DNA of 64,000 nucleotides. Source: DASRAJ01 sp035638255 (GTDB taxonomy: Bacteria > Bacteroidota > Bacteroidia > Chitinophagales > UBA10324). The notes under the pieces were generated by a model. It ran no database searches, had not been told where the DNA came from, and saw nothing but the letters and a program-made list of their open reading frames with translations. Numbering within the stretch: the first letter of the stretch is position 1; each line of letters starts with the position of its first letter. Shown here in pieces: positions 62,901 to 64,000 of the stretch. Made by a program: the position numbers and the translations under genes. Location of the stretch: NCBI GenBank assembly GCA_035638255.1, contig DASRAJ010000122.1:1-64000 (forward strand), given 5' to 3'.

Positions 62901-63857
62901 CGGATCCACCCAAATACAATGTCCATGGTTATCTCCTGTGGAGTTGTTGTTTATCAATGTCGCCCAACGCAATGCGATGGGATCAATAATGAGTGTTTGA
63001 AGCGCATCATAATTTCCAATACTGAATTTCACGACATTATTTCCGGTAATTACATAATGTGCTTCTACTAATATTTTTTTACCATTAATTTTTTGATAAG
63101 CAACGGGTGCCGGAAGCATCATTTCACCAATGCTTGTTTTTAAAACAAGAGATCCATTTTGTTTTAAATAGAGATTTGAAATCCCGTCCATTTGAATAGC
63201 AATATTATTCTTGCTGAAACCCGGTTTGCAGATCATGTCGTACTCAAGGGTTCCATCTTCTGAAGGATAGTAGCGTACATCTACATTATCGTAAACATTC
63301 TTATACCAAACTTCCTGGAAGTTACTTACACGGGTTTTATATTTTGAAGGAGCGCCAATAAAATAATTGAATACATCCGGGTGTCTGGTTTTACTTTCAA
63401 TACTCATCAATGGTGAACTATTTAGGAAGTTCATCATCCAGGCATGTCCTTTCACCTTAACTTTATGGTCATTGAATGGGGTGTGATTCTTCTTAGCCTC
63501 TTCTTCTTTCATTCCGTAATTATATTGAACGGAAATATCGGTTGGATCAAAAGTTCCTACAAGCATTCCTTTTTTAGTAGCAACTGCTTGGCCCAATGGG
63601 AAGTCTGCCTTGAAAACTATATTTGCGGGCCACTGACCCTCGTTTTTAGTAAAGTAAATCTGCTTGTCATAATAATGCAACAGGTTTTTAATGTCAGGGC
63701 TTATAACGGACGATTTTTTATCGTCCAACATAGGATTCTCTTTAAGTTTTGATGCAGGGTCCTCTCCATTTTGTGAAGAAGCATTGAATGCAAAGTTTAA
63801 AGTAATGGCGACTATCAGTATTGAAAACTTCTTAAGATTCGGTATTAAAGTTTTCAT
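59988..63857 (-). CDS. Giant exported protein with DUF7948-like and SBBP propeller domains, SprB-like repeats and T9SS type A sorting domain
   Basis: A 1289-residue exported protein. The signal peptide is followed by a DUF7948-like domain (YFTKNEGQWPANIVFKADF, KNVYDNVDVRYYPSEDG), then a propeller of SBBP-like repeats (WQTYIGGGGDDNPYA, STYYGGAADDYD), an Ig-like segment, four SprB-like repeats of about 75 residues each (PNYSYSWNTGATS, YLWNDGITSEDRSNL, YLWNDGTTTQNRSGL, YLWNDGVSKRDRVHL) and a T9SS sorting domain (LYPNPASSEFIVQL to the end). SprB-like repeats occur in gliding adhesins. No homologue of known function is claimed. Confidence 0.86.
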   Translation of the reverse strand: MKTLIPNLKKFSILIVAITLNFAFNASSQNGEDPASKLKENPMLDDKKSSVISPDIKNLLHYYDKQIYFTKNEGQWPANIVFKADFPLGQAVATKKGMLVGTFDPTDISVQYNYGMKEEEAKKNHTPFNDHKVKVKGHAWMMNFLNSSPLMSIESKTRHPDVFNYFIGAPSKYKTRVSNFQEVWYKNVYDNVDVRYYPSEDGTLEYDMICKPGFSKNNIAIQMDGISNLYLKQNGSLVLKTSIGEMMLPAPVAYQKINGKKILVEAHYVITGNNVVKFSIGNYDALQTLIIDPIALRWATLINNNSTGDNHGHCIWVDPSDGAIYVVARVAGTTNLITPGAFDESANGNLETIIGKYTEPDSTGGSGSRVWQTYIGGGGDDNPYAMEQGPDGNLYITGYTSSANFPLLGGSAFSGSSIDDGTQLSDNIFVMKINRDGNSIKSSVIGGNGDDGSFDLRFTPDGSILICGNTRSTNLNTVHSGIGATNTNFGGVDVIVFKINSDLSTLSWIKNYGGSGTDQATIMLNNPDNGDLYVAGYTSSSSVFPIVNARQSSKTGSTDGFIQKLKSNGTIVWSSYFNSASGKTTDILCMEFNTLRNKLYFGGITGGLNTSNVSGSVVYDNTYNSGTNDFFVASMDTNQTFNASTYIGGSGNEVNMMGLNIDLNNDVYVFGYANSTNFPTTSAALQTQLNNVSNNGVNPANDKVFLKLSSSLSSLLFSTYYGGAADDYDPVGERGIKFSNCRIYTIVTGRSNNLPLTEGAATTSKLSSTSIYEPGLVVWANPPDLSNNTIFGSQSVCAGAIPAGFTGSEPSYILPNVIRNGTISAYPVTLSSATTYQWQRSSDSINWENVTGGTNQNLSNSLIGSVYQKTYFRRIIGGDACIIAGAADQSVVIKTLTTPGTITNVTCYGFGNGSLTAHPDGTPNYSYSWNTGATSQTISNLVPGSYTVTVTDGNNCSASNTFQITQPDTLGISGVMGNITTTGGNNGYINLTVIGDTSPYNYLWNDGITSEDRSNLIAGIYTVAVTDLQGCQAAQSFTITQPECIISMSATCTKPACLGDANGSIHITVVGAQGTVTYLWNDGTTTQNRSGLTAGIYTVTATDGSGCSATFIRPISQPGPININETHINVSTLGGHNGSIDITATGGSGLKTYLWNDGVSKRDRVHLYAGTYTVTVTDKHGCTASRAIAITQPSGKAALSLEQSIKLYPNPASSEFIVQLNLDDATDAPFKIHIINTVGQVVAIRTGNFADGILREIFETNAGIADGMYQVQIIWNDQIIICALIINKE

Positions 63858-64000
63858 GATTGTAGTTTTTATCTAAAGAATTTTCCCTTAAGCTCGACGG
63901 TAATTAAACTGATCCTTCGTGATTTGGGGAACTCATGCCCCTGCAATATTTTATTTGTACACAAAGGAACAAGCAATGCTATCGACTAATTGTAGAATTC
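63858..64000. other. Upstream region of the giant gene (window end)
   Basis: Non-coding as far as visible. On the minus strand a TTCCTTTG (one mismatch to TAnnTTTG) lies near 63968 and could serve as a distant -7 element. No gene or repeat array is seen before the window ends. Confidence 0.3.

Overview
The window reads as chromosomal DNA of a free-living member of the phylum Bacteroidota. The evidence is ten secreted proteins ending in type IX secretion (T9SS) sorting domains, a Bacteroidota-type omega subunit of RNA polymerase, the gene order bamD - rpoZ - coaBC - DUF4835 - recN, a RND pump fused to a TolC-like domain, DUF6660 and DUF6913 family proteins, and -7 elements of the TAnnTTTG type. 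Class or genus cannot be fixed from the sequence alone. I saw no rRNA, tRNA, CRISPR array, prophage or transposase.

Layout. 1-4.8 kb: a partial TPR protein, a fatty-acid desaturase, accA, a DUF6913 protein and dapA. 4.9-15.9 kb: exported proteins (kelch propeller, PKD proteins, a TIGR03790-type protein, two mosaic fibre-like proteins), interrupted by a serine-palmitoyltransferase-like enzyme on the other strand. 16.0-17.4 kb: phenylacetate-CoA ligase. 18-25.4 kb, minus strand: a T9SS sulfatase and two paralogous SBBP-repeat proteins. 26-30.3 kb: a hypothetical lipoprotein and a large M4 metalloprotease. 30.6-37.9 kb: a housekeeping run (bamD, rpoZ, coaBC, DUF4835, recN, fabI, dedA). 38-42.6 kb: a nucleotide-transporter-like membrane protein with a HEAT-like tail, coupled to a cyclic-nucleotide-binding protein, then a two-gene unit of unknown function and a decayed lipoprotein gene. 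42.7-52 kb, minus strand: an HD-domain protein, a DUF4239 protein and a heavy-metal efflux cluster (DUF6660, CzcA-TolC fusion, CzcB, a 49-residue small ORF, CDF transporter). A four-helix-bundle gene flanked by long inverted repeats splits czcA from czcB. 52-56.9 kb: clpC, a STAS protein, rnz and a leucine-rich-repeat lipoprotein. 56.9-63.9 kb: two giant T9SS cargo proteins.

The most unusual feature is the intergenic and partly intragenic simple or palindromic repeat DNA. Several types recur: AAATTGG/CCAATTT palindromes, GACTCAC heptamers, a 15-mer tandem array and CCCAATAA arrays. One palindrome lies in frame inside the TolC-like domain of the metal pump, and related sequence makes up part of the signal peptide of czcB. 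Two inverted copies bracket the four-helix-bundle gene. That looks like a small mobile cassette, similar in layout to the intervening sequences of 23S rRNA genes, and is the best candidate here for an undescribed system.

Functionally, the housekeeping genes cover fatty-acid synthesis (accA, fabI), lysine and cell-wall precursors (dapA), coenzyme A (coaBC), outer-membrane assembly (bamD) and DNA repair (recN). The accessory genes point to surface protein display, extracellular degradation (sulfatase, protease), aromatic-acid activation and resistance to divalent metals.
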